Positions 44,087-51,988 of a DNA stretch of 64,000 nt are shown here, piece after piece. Where the stretch lies: contig SVRP01000001.1 of assembly GCA_015064735.1 (NCBI GenBank), forward strand, positions 62,001 to 126,000. The letters are read 5' to 3'. Each line of letters opens with the position of its first letter. The first letter of the stretch is position 1. The translations under genes and the position numbers were made by a program. Under the pieces are notes generated by a model that was given only the letters and a program-made list of their open reading frames with translations, did not search any database and was not told where the DNA came from. This DNA comes from Oscillospiraceae bacterium (GTDB taxonomy: Bacteria > Bacillota > Clostridia > Oscillospirales > CAG-272).

Positions 44087-44331
44087 AGATTATCAAAGGC
44101 GAGGAGGCTTGCCTCCGTAAGAAAGGCAATATGGCGATGTGGGACGCCATAGACAATTTGGCTGAGGACTACATCAAAAAGGTGTTGGAGTACAGCGACA
44201 AGGAAATTGATCCCGAAGATCTCGACGAAGAGGTGCTTATGGATCTCGGCAAGGATATAACCGAAATGGTTATCAACACGCTCGAAAAGAGCTGTGGAGC
44301 TGAGTTTGTCTATGTGGACTGCAACTATTAA
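44083..44331 (+). CDS. Small acidic phage protein
   Basis: 82 residues from the ATG at 44083, overlapping the previous stop; AAAGGAG upstream. Helical and acidic; function unknown. Confidence 0.55.
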   Translation: MKIIKGEEACLRKKGNMAMWDAIDNLAEDYIKKVLEYSDKEIDPEDLDEEVLMDLGKDITEMVINTLEKSCGAEFVYVDCNY

Positions 44332-44344
44332 AGGAGGTTCAAAA

Positions 44345-44800
44345 ATGAGGAGGATGGATATGAATCTGAAAGAAATTCTCTTTAAGGCTCGCCTGAAAGA
44401 CGGTTCAGGTTGGGTGTTTTGGGACATCTGCGGGTGCTTGACGAGCCACACTGGCAAGAGCAAGAGATATGACCGCAAAACGCAGTTCGGAATCTCGTTC
44501 TATTACAGGGCTGAGCAGATGATGTCGCAGATTGATACGAATACCATTTCCTTATCGACCGGTTTCAAGGACAAGAACAAAAAGAGGGTGTTTGACGGTG
44601 ATATTGTCAAGGTGAACTTGATCGGTTCTGGCAGAGAATACATTGGCGAAGTCGCCAGAAATGATGGAGGGCTTTGCATCGTCGAAACGTACTCAGGAGA
44701 CGACTATCCATTGACTACTTTTTGCCCGCAGGAAGTGCAGGTCGTATCAAACGTGTACGATAACCCCGATTTCATCAAGGAGATGCAGAATGAAGATTGA
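44345..44800 (+). CDS. YopX-family phage protein
   Basis: 151 residues from the ATG at 44345 (AAAGGAGGT upstream). FKARLKDGSGWVFWD, NTISLSTGFKDKNKKRVFDGDIVK and a C-terminal small-barrel region match the YopX family (SPbeta and other phages). Function of the family is not established. Confidence 0.82.
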   Translation: MRRMDMNLKEILFKARLKDGSGWVFWDICGCLTSHTGKSKRYDRKTQFGISFYYRAEQMMSQIDTNTISLSTGFKDKNKKRVFDGDIVKVNLIGSGREYIGEVARNDGGLCIVETYSGDDYPLTTFCPQEVQVVSNVYDNPDFIKEMQNED

Positions 44801-45068
44801 GATCAAAAAACCATTCAAGCCACAGCCGCTTTACCATTTCACAACGGATGAGCCGTTCTTGGTTCCCGCCCCGAACCACGAGCTGACAGAAGGAAAGCTC
44901 GTCAGCAACTTCTGCATCATCAGGCAGAAGCAAATAGACGAAAAGATCCTCGAAACGATCAAGGACATCGCACGTGACAGCGGTTGCCACGATATATACG
45001 CCCTCGACGAGAGCGAGATTATCAAAGCATTGGAAGCATACGTGCGGAGCAAGGAGGCTCAGGGATGA
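44790..45068 (+). CDS. Small phage protein
   Basis: 92 residues overlapping the YopX gene by 11 bases. Proline-rich start, helical C-terminus. Function unknown. Confidence 0.58.
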   Translation: MKIEIKKPFKPQPLYHFTTDEPFLVPAPNHELTEGKLVSNFCIIRQKQIDEKILETIKDIARDSGCHDIYALDESEIIKALEAYVRSKEAQG

Positions 45069-45232
45069 AGAATAAGAAATGCCCTTGCAAGAAACATTGC
45101 TGGGATTACAAGTCGGGCGATTGCGACAACTGTGATATTGGTCGTGAAATCAACAGACTGCACCGAAAAATAGACCGTTTGCAAAAGAAGGTGAAAAAGT
45201 ATGAACAGCAGAAGACGGTCAAGGCTGATTGA
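45065..45232 (+). CDS. Small Cys-rich phage protein
   Basis: 55 residues from the ATG at 45065, overlapping the preceding stop as ATGA. KKCPCKKHCWDYKSGDCDNC (five Cys) is followed by a basic coiled-coil. Possible metal-binding peptide. Confidence 0.58.
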   Translation: MKNKKCPCKKHCWDYKSGDCDNCDIGREINRLHRKIDRLQKKVKKYEQQKTVKAD

Positions 45233-45467
45233 CATTACCGGAAACCAGTACAACTTCCTGAAGGTTGTACGCTTTGTTGGTATGAGAGGAAGCCGAAGCC
45301 TTTGGGAGTGCGAATGCACTCGATGCGGGAAGCACGTGGTTCTTCGGAAAGACCACTTCGCTTATAAAAACAGCAGACAGAAAAGCTGCGGATGCTGGCA
45401 CAGAGATCAATCCCGGAAGAGAACGCTGGCTATCCACAGGAGAGCAAAAGAAAGAGAGGCATCATAG
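45201..45467 (+). CDS. AP2/HNH-associated zinc-finger protein
   Basis: 88 residues. DITGNQYNFLKVVRFV and WECECTRCGKHVVLRKDHF...KSCGCWHRDQ match the N-terminal zinc-ribbon module that normally precedes AP2 or HNH domains in phage homing proteins; here it stands alone. It could be a remnant of such an endonuclease or a DNA-binding protein. Confidence 0.68.
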   Translation: MNSRRRSRLIDITGNQYNFLKVVRFVGMRGSRSLWECECTRCGKHVVLRKDHFAYKNSRQKSCGCWHRDQSRKRTLAIHRRAKEREAS

Positions 45468-46061
45468 ATGAACGCAATACTTAGACCTATCCACCCTCAG
45501 CACTGTGCGAATATCATCGTAGGGCTGAAAACGAACGAGGTCAGAACGAAGATCCCGAAATGCGGGGTTCCGTACAAGGTGTATATCTATTGCACTTTGA
45601 AAGGATCAAACGACCTCGTTTCTCATATCGGTCTCGACCGATATTGGAAAGAAAAGTGGCATCTGAAGAAAGGAATGGTTATCGGAGAATACATCTGCGA
45701 TAAGACCGTGTGCTATGGATGGAACTATGACAATCACGGACATTACGACGTTCCTGATGAAGAGCTGGCTACGACCTGCCTTAATATGCTCGATCTCATC
45801 GACTACGGCGGCGGAGGCCCGCTTTGGTTTGAGCATATTTCCAACCTCGTAGTGTATGATGAACCGGTTCCGATTTCCGAATTCTTCACGCTTTGCGGCT
45901 GGCAAAAATGTGATGGTTGCGAGTACGAGAGCTGGGACTACGCTCCTTGCAGTAGCGACAAAGAAAGAATTTGCACGGTCGGCGGAAGAAAGCCCATCAG
46001 AAAACCTCCGCAGTCGTACTGCTTTGTTCAGGATCGAGGTGAGTTCTATGCAAGAGCGTGA
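45468..46061 (+). CDS. ASCH-domain phage protein
   Basis: 197 residues. ILRPIHPQHCANIIVGLKTNEVRT, YKVYIYCT and KGMVIGEYICDKTV follow the ASCH (PUA-like beta barrel) pattern of RNA- or modified-base-binding domains. A C-terminal extension has CDGCEYESWDYAPC. ASCH proteins have been proposed to read or process nucleic acids; the target here is unknown. Confidence 0.78.
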   Translation: MNAILRPIHPQHCANIIVGLKTNEVRTKIPKCGVPYKVYIYCTLKGSNDLVSHIGLDRYWKEKWHLKKGMVIGEYICDKTVCYGWNYDNHGHYDVPDEELATTCLNMLDLIDYGGGGPLWFEHISNLVVYDEPVPISEFFTLCGWQKCDGCEYESWDYAPCSSDKERICTVGGRKPIRKPPQSYCFVQDRGEFYARA

Positions 46062-46254
46062 AAGAAAGTTCTGCGGTATGCTTCTCTTTGGGGATAGAAA
46101 CAAACTCGCAGAGATCTATCAGAAATGGATCGAAGAAAACAACGTGATGGATTGTGCTTTATCTGTCATCACTTGGCTCGCAGGAAACGGGTTGCTCAAA
46201 GAGGAAGAGGCGTTTGAGTTCGTCAAGAATGGAGGCAAAACCGAAAATGAATAA
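46048..46254 (+). CDS. Small phage protein
   Basis: 68 residues from the ATG at 46048, overlapping the ASCH gene by 14 bases; GAGGTGAG upstream. Helical; function unknown. Confidence 0.58.
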   Translation: MQERERKFCGMLLFGDRNKLAEIYQKWIEENNVMDCALSVITWLAGNGLLKEEEAFEFVKNGGKTENE

Positions 46255-46561
46255 CGAAGAAAAGCAAGTTTTCGCAATGGTTGGTCGAGAAGACGCAGGA
46301 TACGACGGCGACCGAAAGATGCTCACGAAGTTGAAACGTGGGTTCTTGTATCCTGTATCGAATATTCTCGTATCGCAGTCAAGCTCGTGTGCATATCTGT
46401 TTGACACGGCGAAGGACGGTAGCATCATCGGTACGTTCAACACGGTCAACCTCGATTTCTTCACCGTAGAAGGCGATAAAATTGTCCCCTTTGACTTTTT
46501 CAAAGATCCCAGATACAACCCCTACCTCGGATTGCACAAAAGGCACAAGGGAGGCAATTAA
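46247..46561 (+). CDS. Small phage protein
   Basis: 104 residues from the ATG at 46247. Beta-rich with LKRGFLYPVSNILVSQSSSCAYLF. Overlaps its neighbour by 8 bases. No recognised domain. Confidence 0.58.
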   Translation: MNNEEKQVFAMVGREDAGYDGDRKMLTKLKRGFLYPVSNILVSQSSSCAYLFDTAKDGSIIGTFNTVNLDFFTVEGDKIVPFDFFKDPRYNPYLGLHKRHKGGN

Positions 46562-46567
46562 GGTCTT

Positions 46568-46870
46568 ATGGATATAAAGCAGTTACGAAAATACATTGAG
46601 GGCAGGTCGCTCGAAATCGTTCTCGAACTCGAAGTAACGACAACCGAAGCGAGAAAGAAACGGTTGAGCGAGGAGTTCTCGGCTCTTAAAGAGCTGAACG
46701 AGATCCTCGACCTGAGATTTCCGGTAAAGCCGAGTTCTCGTTACGGCGGCAGTATGTATCAGGGCGTTTGCCCTCGATGCTTCTGTACGGAGGACAGTAG
46801 TGCGGCTTATTGCAGAGCGTGCGGTCAGGCTCTTGATTGGAGCAAAAACAAGTCTTCGGGGGAGGAGTAG
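46568..46870 (+). CDS. Small zinc-ribbon phage protein
   Basis: 100 residues. An N-terminal helix pair precedes a zinc ribbon (VCPRCFCTED...YCRACGQAL). Weak ribosome site. Function unknown. Confidence 0.6.
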   Translation: MDIKQLRKYIEGRSLEIVLELEVTTTEARKKRLSEEFSALKELNEILDLRFPVKPSSRYGGSMYQGVCPRCFCTEDSSAAYCRACGQALDWSKNKSSGEE

Positions 46871-46872
46871 AT

Positions 46873-47097
46873 ATGGATATAAAAGAGGAACTCACTAAAA
46901 TAGCGGTTGATTGCGGAAAGGGCGGATTTGAAGTAGCCGTTAAGGTTATCAGAGAATGGCTCGAAGGAGAAGGCGTGTTCGGGGAGGACGGAATTCCGAG
47001 ATGGAAATTTGAGCTTCTTGTCTCGATGGCGGAGGATGTATATATCAGCACCGTTCGGGAGAAAACCCTTGAAAGATTGGAGGAAGAGCTGAAATGA
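46873..47097 (+). CDS. Small phage protein
   Basis: 74 residues from the ATG at 46873 (GGGGGAGGAG upstream). Helical. Stop overlaps the next ATG. Function unknown. Confidence 0.58.
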   Translation: MDIKEELTKIAVDCGKGGFEVAVKVIREWLEGEGVFGEDGIPRWKFELLVSMAEDVYISTVREKTLERLEEELK

Positions 47098-47582
47098 AGG
47101 TTATATTTCTCGACGTAGATGGAGTTCTCAACTGCCAGAAGACCGAAGCGAAATGCAGAGGTTTTATAGGGGTTGATTCAAAAAAGGTCAAGCTCCTGAA
47201 GAAAATCGTAGATGCCACCGATGCCAAAATTGTCCTCAGCTCGTCTTGGAAAATCGGGTGGTGGAAATATCATAAAGAGGAGCAGGATCCCGAAGGACAC
47301 TACCTCGACCAAAAGTTGAAGCGAGAGGGATTACGCATCCTCGACAAAACGACAGATCCAAATTGTTCGATGCGTGGTGAAGGCATTCTCAACTGGCTCG
47401 ATGAGCACATAGTAGAATCATTCGTTATCCTCGATGATGAATGCTTCGATTATGAGCTGTGCAACCTTATGGATAGGCTCGTCAAGACCAGCTTCTACGA
47501 TGATGACGGTGGATTGCAAGAACATCACGTGGAGCAAGCCATAAATATACTGAGAGGCGGGCATAAGTCGAAATGGATATAG
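47094..47582 (+). CDS. HAD phosphatase domain of the Swiss-army-knife RNA-repair type
   Basis: 162 residues. IFLDVDGVLNCQ holds the two motif-I Asp residues (D7, D9), IVLSSSWKIGWW is motif II, and FVILDDECFDY motif IV. The short cap-less architecture with the SSSW block matches the HAD domain named after Swiss-army-knife RNA-repair proteins. Together with RtcB 3.4 kb upstream it suggests RNA-end processing such as removal of terminal phosphates. Confidence 0.78.
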   Translation: MKVIFLDVDGVLNCQKTEAKCRGFIGVDSKKVKLLKKIVDATDAKIVLSSSWKIGWWKYHKEEQDPEGHYLDQKLKREGLRILDKTTDPNCSMRGEGILNWLDEHIVESFVILDDECFDYELCNLMDRLVKTSFYDDDGGLQEHHVEQAINILRGGHKSKWI

Positions 47583-47884
47583 ATAAAGTAAGAGCTGAAT
47601 ACCTCGGATACAGGATTGTAGAATCCAAATCGGTGGTTAAGTGGGTTCAATGCCGAACTCACAGAAAGAAACGCATCAACAAGAAATGGGAGAAACGCTA
47701 CGGATATAAGGAGGTTCCTGACAACGGAACATTCGTAGTTTTCGGCACGACCATTTTTGCTCAGCCAAAGGTGTGCGATATGTTCGTCAAAGCGATTCAA
47801 AAGCAGAATGAAGAAAACAAGAAGCTCTACAAGCTCCATTGTCTTGGAGAGTGGGATGACAGAAAGGAGAGCAACGATGGATGA
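47573..47884 (+). CDS. Small phage protein
   Basis: 103 residues, very basic in the first half (CRTHRKKRINKKWEKRYGYKE, partly shown), overlapping the HAD gene by 10 bases. A nucleic-acid-binding role would fit the charge, but no domain is recognised. Confidence 0.55.
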   Translation: MDIDKVRAEYLGYRIVESKSVVKWVQCRTHRKKRINKKWEKRYGYKEVPDNGTFVVFGTTIFAQPKVCDMFVKAIQKQNEENKKLYKLHCLGEWDDRKESNDG

Positions 47885-48242
47885 GAAAAGGTTATGCTCC
47901 AACTGTGGAAATCGGTGTTGCAAAGACGTGATCCCGCAGTGCCGAGAAATTTATCAAAAGGAGTGTTTGGATAACGGGAGAAAGTTTTGGCTTCCGATTG
48001 CCGAAAAAGAGAAACGCAAAATCAACGATTTCGATATGGCGAGGCTTACGATTGTCGCATCGGCGATAGCTCAAACAGCCAAAACCGCACGAGACCTAAA
48101 CCGAAGATTCTCCGCTATGATGGATTCCATCGGTATTGACGAAAGCGATCCTGAATTCGAAGCGGCTTACGGATACCTTGAAGGAGATTGCGACGAAAAG
48201 CCCATACTCGAATACATTCAAGAAAAGCTGAAAGGCGGTTGA
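47877..48242 (+). CDS. Phage protein with N-terminal zinc cluster
   Basis: 121 residues from the ATG at 47877. CSNCGNRCCKDVIPQC at the N-terminus looks metal-binding; the remainder is helical. Overlaps the preceding gene by 8 bases. Confidence 0.58.
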   Translation: MDEKRLCSNCGNRCCKDVIPQCREIYQKECLDNGRKFWLPIAEKEKRKINDFDMARLTIVASAIAQTAKTARDLNRRFSAMMDSIGIDESDPEFEAAYGYLEGDCDEKPILEYIQEKLKGG

Positions 48243-48246
48243 ACGT

Positions 48247-48534
48247 ATGGGATTATCAAAGATAGCCGAAGGATGTGCAAGGTGTCCGTTCTTCGACACC
48301 TGCGACCATAAAGAAATGGAGATGCTTGGATACCTTCCTGAACCGGTTATGGCATCGGCAACAGCAGATGTTACCCAGCCGCTTGCGGCTCCGCTCATCG
48401 TCAAGCACGATTACCGAAACGTCAAGGTTGCCGAGAACACGGTAGTAACGATTGATCTCGAAGAGCTGAAAAAGGATATGGAAAGGAAAATTTGGGAAGA
48501 CGCTATGCGTGGATACCTGAAAGGAGGATGCTAA
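48247..48534 (+). CDS. Small phage protein with Cys cluster
   Basis: 95 residues. CARCPFFDTCDH at the N-terminus resembles small Fe-S or zinc motifs; the middle is a low-complexity Ala/Pro stretch. Function unknown. Confidence 0.58.
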   Translation: MGLSKIAEGCARCPFFDTCDHKEMEMLGYLPEPVMASATADVTQPLAAPLIVKHDYRNVKVAENTVVTIDLEELKKDMERKIWEDAMRGYLKGGC

Positions 48535-48535
48535 A

Positions 48536-48928
48536 ATGTTTGAGTTCAGAAAGGTTCGCTGCTCCTCATATCTCAAAAAAGTGAACGATGGAAGATGCTT
48601 AGAGTGCGACGAGAAATACGGCTTCATAGAAGAAGTTCGCTACATCGGAGAGGGAGATGACGTTCCCGACAAGTGCGAGTGCATCGGAGCGTTGGAGTTC
48701 CTGAAAACCTATTACAAGCGTGTGGATGCACAGTTCGAGGGAATGTTCGTAGGAACCAAGACGGTAGTTGTGGATGCCTACCTTTGGGGAGATATAGATT
48801 ATCAACCTGACGGATCCGAGCGAATCTGCATAGGAAGACACATCAACACTCGCATTGAATGCGGCGTTGTTTACTACGCAAACAACAGAAAAAGGTACGT
48901 TCCTTTGGTTGACATCGAGACTTTATAA
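48536..48928 (+). CDS. Phage protein of unknown function, last of the accessory block
   Basis: 130 residues with scattered Cys (CLECDEKYG, DKCECIG). AAAGGAGG precedes the ATG. The long operon ends here, followed by a 255-base control region. Confidence 0.58.
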   Translation: MFEFRKVRCSSYLKKVNDGRCLECDEKYGFIEEVRYIGEGDDVPDKCECIGALEFLKTYYKRVDAQFEGMFVGTKTVVVDAYLWGDIDYQPDGSERICIGRHINTRIECGVVYYANNRKRYVPLVDIETL

Positions 48929-48938
48929 AAAAGTTTTT

Positions 48939-49000
48939 TCGTATGACAGGAAATTGCTTCTCTATAATGGTATAGGAAGAAACTATTTCTTGTCATACGA
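48939..49000. repeat. Long imperfect inverted repeat
   Basis: TCGTATGACAGGAAAT (48939-48954) and ATTTCTTGTCATACGA (48985-49000) are reverse complements with one mismatch, separated by 30 bases that include TATAAT. It could end the accessory operon transcript or bind a dimeric regulator; no clean T-run follows on either strand. Confidence 0.75.
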
Positions 49001-49092
49001 TTTATCTTTCAGGAAAATTCAGTAAAATTCATTCGATTTCAGCCAATTTCGGTCAGTTTCATTGAAATTCACGTTTGACCTGTGCTATGATG

Positions 49093-49098
49093 TATAAT
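49093..49098 (+). promoter_or_regulatory. Candidate -10 box of the sugar cassette
   Basis: TATAAT with no well-spaced -35 (TTGACC at 49075 is only 12 bases away). If used, it probably needs an activator such as the sigma-like regulator at 39,212. Confidence 0.35.
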
Positions 49099-49133
49099 AG
49101 AAAAAATCAGGCGACCGAGATTGGACGCTTGAA

Positions 49134-49170
49134 AGCACTACGGAGCTCCCGTGGTGCTATTTTTATTTTT
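49134..49170 (+). terminator. Leader hairpin before the ParB-like gene
   Basis: AGCACTACGG pairs with CCGTGGTGCT around AGCTC, followed by ATTTTTATTTTT, then GGAGGT. A terminator in the leader of the six-gene cassette; it can insulate the cassette from the upstream operon or serve as an attenuator. Confidence 0.72.
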
Positions 49171-49183
49171 GGAGGTAAGCAAT

Positions 49184-49819
49184 ATGGAAGGAAAACGCAT
49201 TGAAGTTGTAGAGCGTAGGGTTGGCGACCTGAAGCTCGACTTCGGAAATCCGAGAAAAATCAAAAAGCAGAAGCGTGAAGACCTCGAAGATTCCCTTGAA
49301 AAGTATGGCGATTTTGATATAATCGTCATCAATGAAAAGAATCAGGTCATCGGCGGAAATCAGAGAGTCACGATTTTGCAGAGAAAGAACCCCGATGAGA
49401 TCGTGGTGTGTAAGCTCCTGATTGGCTACACGGTAGCCGAGCAGAAGTACGTCAACATCAAGTTGAATAGCCACGCAGGAGAATGGGATCTCGAAGAGCT
49501 CGGAGATTGGACCGCAGACCTGATGGGCGATTTCAAGCTCGACCTTGAAGCCCCCGAAAAGCCTATCGAGGAGCGTAGCATCAAGGATATGGAGCCGATC
49601 CATTACGAGCAGTACGATTACGTTCTTATTGCTTGCAGAAACGAACTCGACTATAACGACCTTATCCGCAAGCTCGGCATCGAGGGCGGTACGGTTAAGG
49701 TAGCAAAAACCCGCAGGATCAAGGGCAGAGCCGTTTGGTACGATAAGATGAAAGCACAGATTATCGGAGTAGATGAGCTTCCGCCTGAAGAACCGGTTGA
49801 GGAGGGCAACGATGAATGA
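49184..49819 (+). CDS. ParB/Srx-fold domain protein heading the sugar cassette
   Basis: 211 residues from the ATG at 49184 (GGAGGT upstream; an ATG at 49151 lies inside the hairpin). Residues ~5-95 form the ParB N-terminal domain with VIGGNQRVTIL, the conserved GxxR-type motif of CTP/ATP-binding and nuclease members. The C-terminal half is unassigned (VLIACRNELDYNDLIRKLG). Stand-alone ParB-domain proteins are common near phage methylases and terminases. Its end overlaps the DegT gene. Confidence 0.82.
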   Translation: MEGKRIEVVERRVGDLKLDFGNPRKIKKQKREDLEDSLEKYGDFDIIVINEKNQVIGGNQRVTILQRKNPDEIVVCKLLIGYTVAEQKYVNIKLNSHAGEWDLEELGDWTADLMGDFKLDLEAPEKPIEERSIKDMEPIHYEQYDYVLIACRNELDYNDLIRKLGIEGGTVKVAKTRRIKGRAVWYDKMKAQIIGVDELPPEEPVEEGNDE

Positions 49820-51017
49820 CATCAGATTCGCCACTCCCGACATTACCAAAGCGGAAGTAGATAACATCGGCAAGGCTGCCGAGACAAGATGGCTCACGAA
49901 CGGTCCCATAGTCCGTGAGTTTGAACAGAAAATCGCCAAGATCTGCAACGCAAGCAGAGCGGTTGCATTCGACAGTTGCACGGCGGCAATGGAAATGGCT
50001 CTCCGTGTTCTCGGTATCGGTCCCGGCGATGAGGTGATTACGACACCTTATACCTACTCAGCCACAGCGGAGGTCATCCGCAATGTAGGTGCAACAATCG
50101 TATTTGTGGACCTCGACGGCAAGACGTTCGAGATGGATTACGAAAAGGTTGCGGCGGCGATCACGGAGAAAACCAAGGCGGTTATGCCCGTTGACATTGG
50201 CGGTAAGCTGTGTGATTATTATAGTCTCCTGTCCGCCGTAGCCTCCAAACGAGATATATTCACACCCTCAAATGAGCTGCAAAAAGCAATCGGCAGAGTC
50301 GCCGTGGTTGCCGATGCAGCTCACAGTTTTGGTGCTTCGTCCTACAACGCCAAGAGCGGAGAATGGGCGGACTTCACCTGCTTCTCGTTCCACGTGCTGA
50401 AAAACATCACGACGGGCGGAGAGGGCGGTGCTCTCGTTTGGAAGGACTTCCCTCATTTCGATAATGAGAAGATGGAAGAAACCCTCCGCCTGCTCGGAGA
50501 TCACGGGCAGACATCGAGGGATAAAAGCAAGGGTTGGGAATACGACATCGCCCTGTTCGGTTATAACAGCATTATGACGAACATTGATGCGGCGATGGGC
50601 GTAGCTCAGCTTGACAGGCTTGATGAGATCGAGAGCAAACGCAGAGAAGTTACGGAACGCTTCGATGCTCTGTTCGCCAATGTCGCAGAAGCCACTCCCC
50701 TCATCAAGCATTTCGGAGAGGATTATCAATCCGCTATGCACTTGTACCCTGTACGCCTCAACCTCCCGGAAGGAGCGGAAAGCGGCAGGGATAAGGTATA
50801 TCACGCATTGAGAGAGGTTGGCGTTCCTTGCAACGTCCATTACAAGCCCCTCCCGATGATGACCGCATATAAGGAGATCGGCTTCGACATCGCCGATTAT
50901 CCGAACGCATACGAGATGTTCAAGAATCTGCTCACTATCCCCTATCACACGGAGCTGACAGAGGAACAGCAGAGATACATCGTTGATGCTATTGTAAAGG
51001 CGGTGAGAGAAGTATGA
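49812..51017 (+). CDS. DegT/DnrJ/EryC1/StrS sugar aminotransferase
   Basis: 401 residues. TRWLTNGPIVREFE, the VADAAHSFGA block, and SFHVLKNITTGGEGG with Lys197 as the PLP Schiff base identify the family. It transfers an amino group to a keto-sugar nucleotide; with the neighbouring dehydratase it would make a 4-amino-sugar, as PseB-PseC do. It overlaps both neighbours by 4-8 bases. Confidence 0.92.
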   Translation: MNDIRFATPDITKAEVDNIGKAAETRWLTNGPIVREFEQKIAKICNASRAVAFDSCTAAMEMALRVLGIGPGDEVITTPYTYSATAEVIRNVGATIVFVDLDGKTFEMDYEKVAAAITEKTKAVMPVDIGGKLCDYYSLLSAVASKRDIFTPSNELQKAIGRVAVVADAAHSFGASSYNAKSGEWADFTCFSFHVLKNITTGGEGGALVWKDFPHFDNEKMEETLRLLGDHGQTSRDKSKGWEYDIALFGYNSIMTNIDAAMGVAQLDRLDEIESKRREVTERFDALFANVAEATPLIKHFGEDYQSAMHLYPVRLNLPEGAESGRDKVYHALREVGVPCNVHYKPLPMMTAYKEIGFDIADYPNAYEMFKNLLTIPYHTELTEEQQRYIVDAIVKAVREV

Positions 51018-51988
51018 GCGTAGGAATTGCAAACTCGGTTATCCTCATCACCGGCGGAACAGGCACGTTCGGCAACGCCTTTCTCGACAAATGCTTGGAA
51101 CAGGGTGCGGCGGAGGTTCGCATCTTCAGCCGAGACGAGAAAAAGCAGTACGATATGGCACAGCGTTACCGTCAGTACGATAACATCAAATTCTATCTCG
51201 GAGATGTCAGGGATAAGCATTCGATAGACGTGGCGATGTACGGCGTTGATTACGTATTCCACGCCGCCGCTATGAAGCAAGTCCCCTCTTGCGAAGCATT
51301 CCCTATGGAAGCTGTAAGAACGAACATCGAAGGAAGCAACAACGTCATAACCTCGGCGGTTCAGAAGAAGGTAAAGAAGATTGTCTGTTTATCAACCGAC
51401 AAGGCAGTTTACCCCACGTCCGCTATGGGTATGACGAAAGCATATATGGAAAAGCTCGCTCTGCAAAGGGCGGCAGACCAAAACCGCACAGAGATCTGCG
51501 TTACGAGATTCGGAAACCTCGTAGCATCGAGAGGCAGTGCTGTACCGCTCTTTATAGAGCAGGTACAGAACGGACTCCCGATTACCATTACCGATCCCGA
51601 TATGACACGCTTTATGATGACCGTCGATGAAGCCACCGATTTGGTCGAGAAAGCATTCATCGTGGGACGGAACGGCGACCTGCTCGTAAAACAGTCCAAG
51701 GCCTGCACAACGGGCGACCTCGCAAACGCCGTGTGCAGATACCTCAATCTCCCGAAGGACTACCCCGTAGAGATCATCGGGGCGAGAAAGGGAGAGAAAA
51801 TGCACGAGGCTCTGCTCTCGGAGGAGGAGGCGGACAACGCAATCCTCAAAGGCGAGTATATGGTGGTTGGAAAGAAGACCATCGGCACAGGGCTGAACGT
51901 ACCCTACACCTCGGATAAGGCGGAGCGTATGAGCGAGGACGATGTTCTCCACCTCATCGAAAGCGTGTTCAAGGGAGGTGTCAAGTAA
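51014..51988 (+). CDS. CapD/FnlA/PseB-like nucleotide-sugar dehydratase or epimerase
   Basis: 324 residues. NAD-binding ITGGTGTFGNAF (residues 12-23), FHAAAMKQVPSCE, LSTDKAVYPTSAMGMTKAYMEK with the M-x3-K active-site form used by CapE/FnlA-type enzymes instead of YxxxK, and VTRFGNLVASRGS. The family oxidises UDP-GlcNAc at C4 and eliminates water or epimerises; the keto product feeds the DegT enzyme. ATGA overlap with DegT. Confidence 0.9.
   Translation: MSVGIANSVILITGGTGTFGNAFLDKCLEQGAAEVRIFSRDEKKQYDMAQRYRQYDNIKFYLGDVRDKHSIDVAMYGVDYVFHAAAMKQVPSCEAFPMEAVRTNIEGSNNVITSAVQKKVKKIVCLSTDKAVYPTSAMGMTKAYMEKLALQRAADQNRTEICVTRFGNLVASRGSAVPLFIEQVQNGLPITITDPDMTRFMMTVDEATDLVEKAFIVGRNGDLLVKQSKACTTGDLANAVCRYLNLPKDYPVEIIGARKGEKMHEALLSEEEADNAILKGEYMVVGKKTIGTGLNVPYTSDKAERMSEDDVLHLIESVFKGGVK

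Noticed and set aside
45201..45467. Complete AP2/HNH homing endonuclease
   Set aside because: Only the zinc-ribbon module is present; no AP2 or HNH residues follow.
49151..49184. Upstream ATG of the ParB-like gene
   Set aside because: Lies in the leader hairpin; GGAGGT selects the ATG at 49184.
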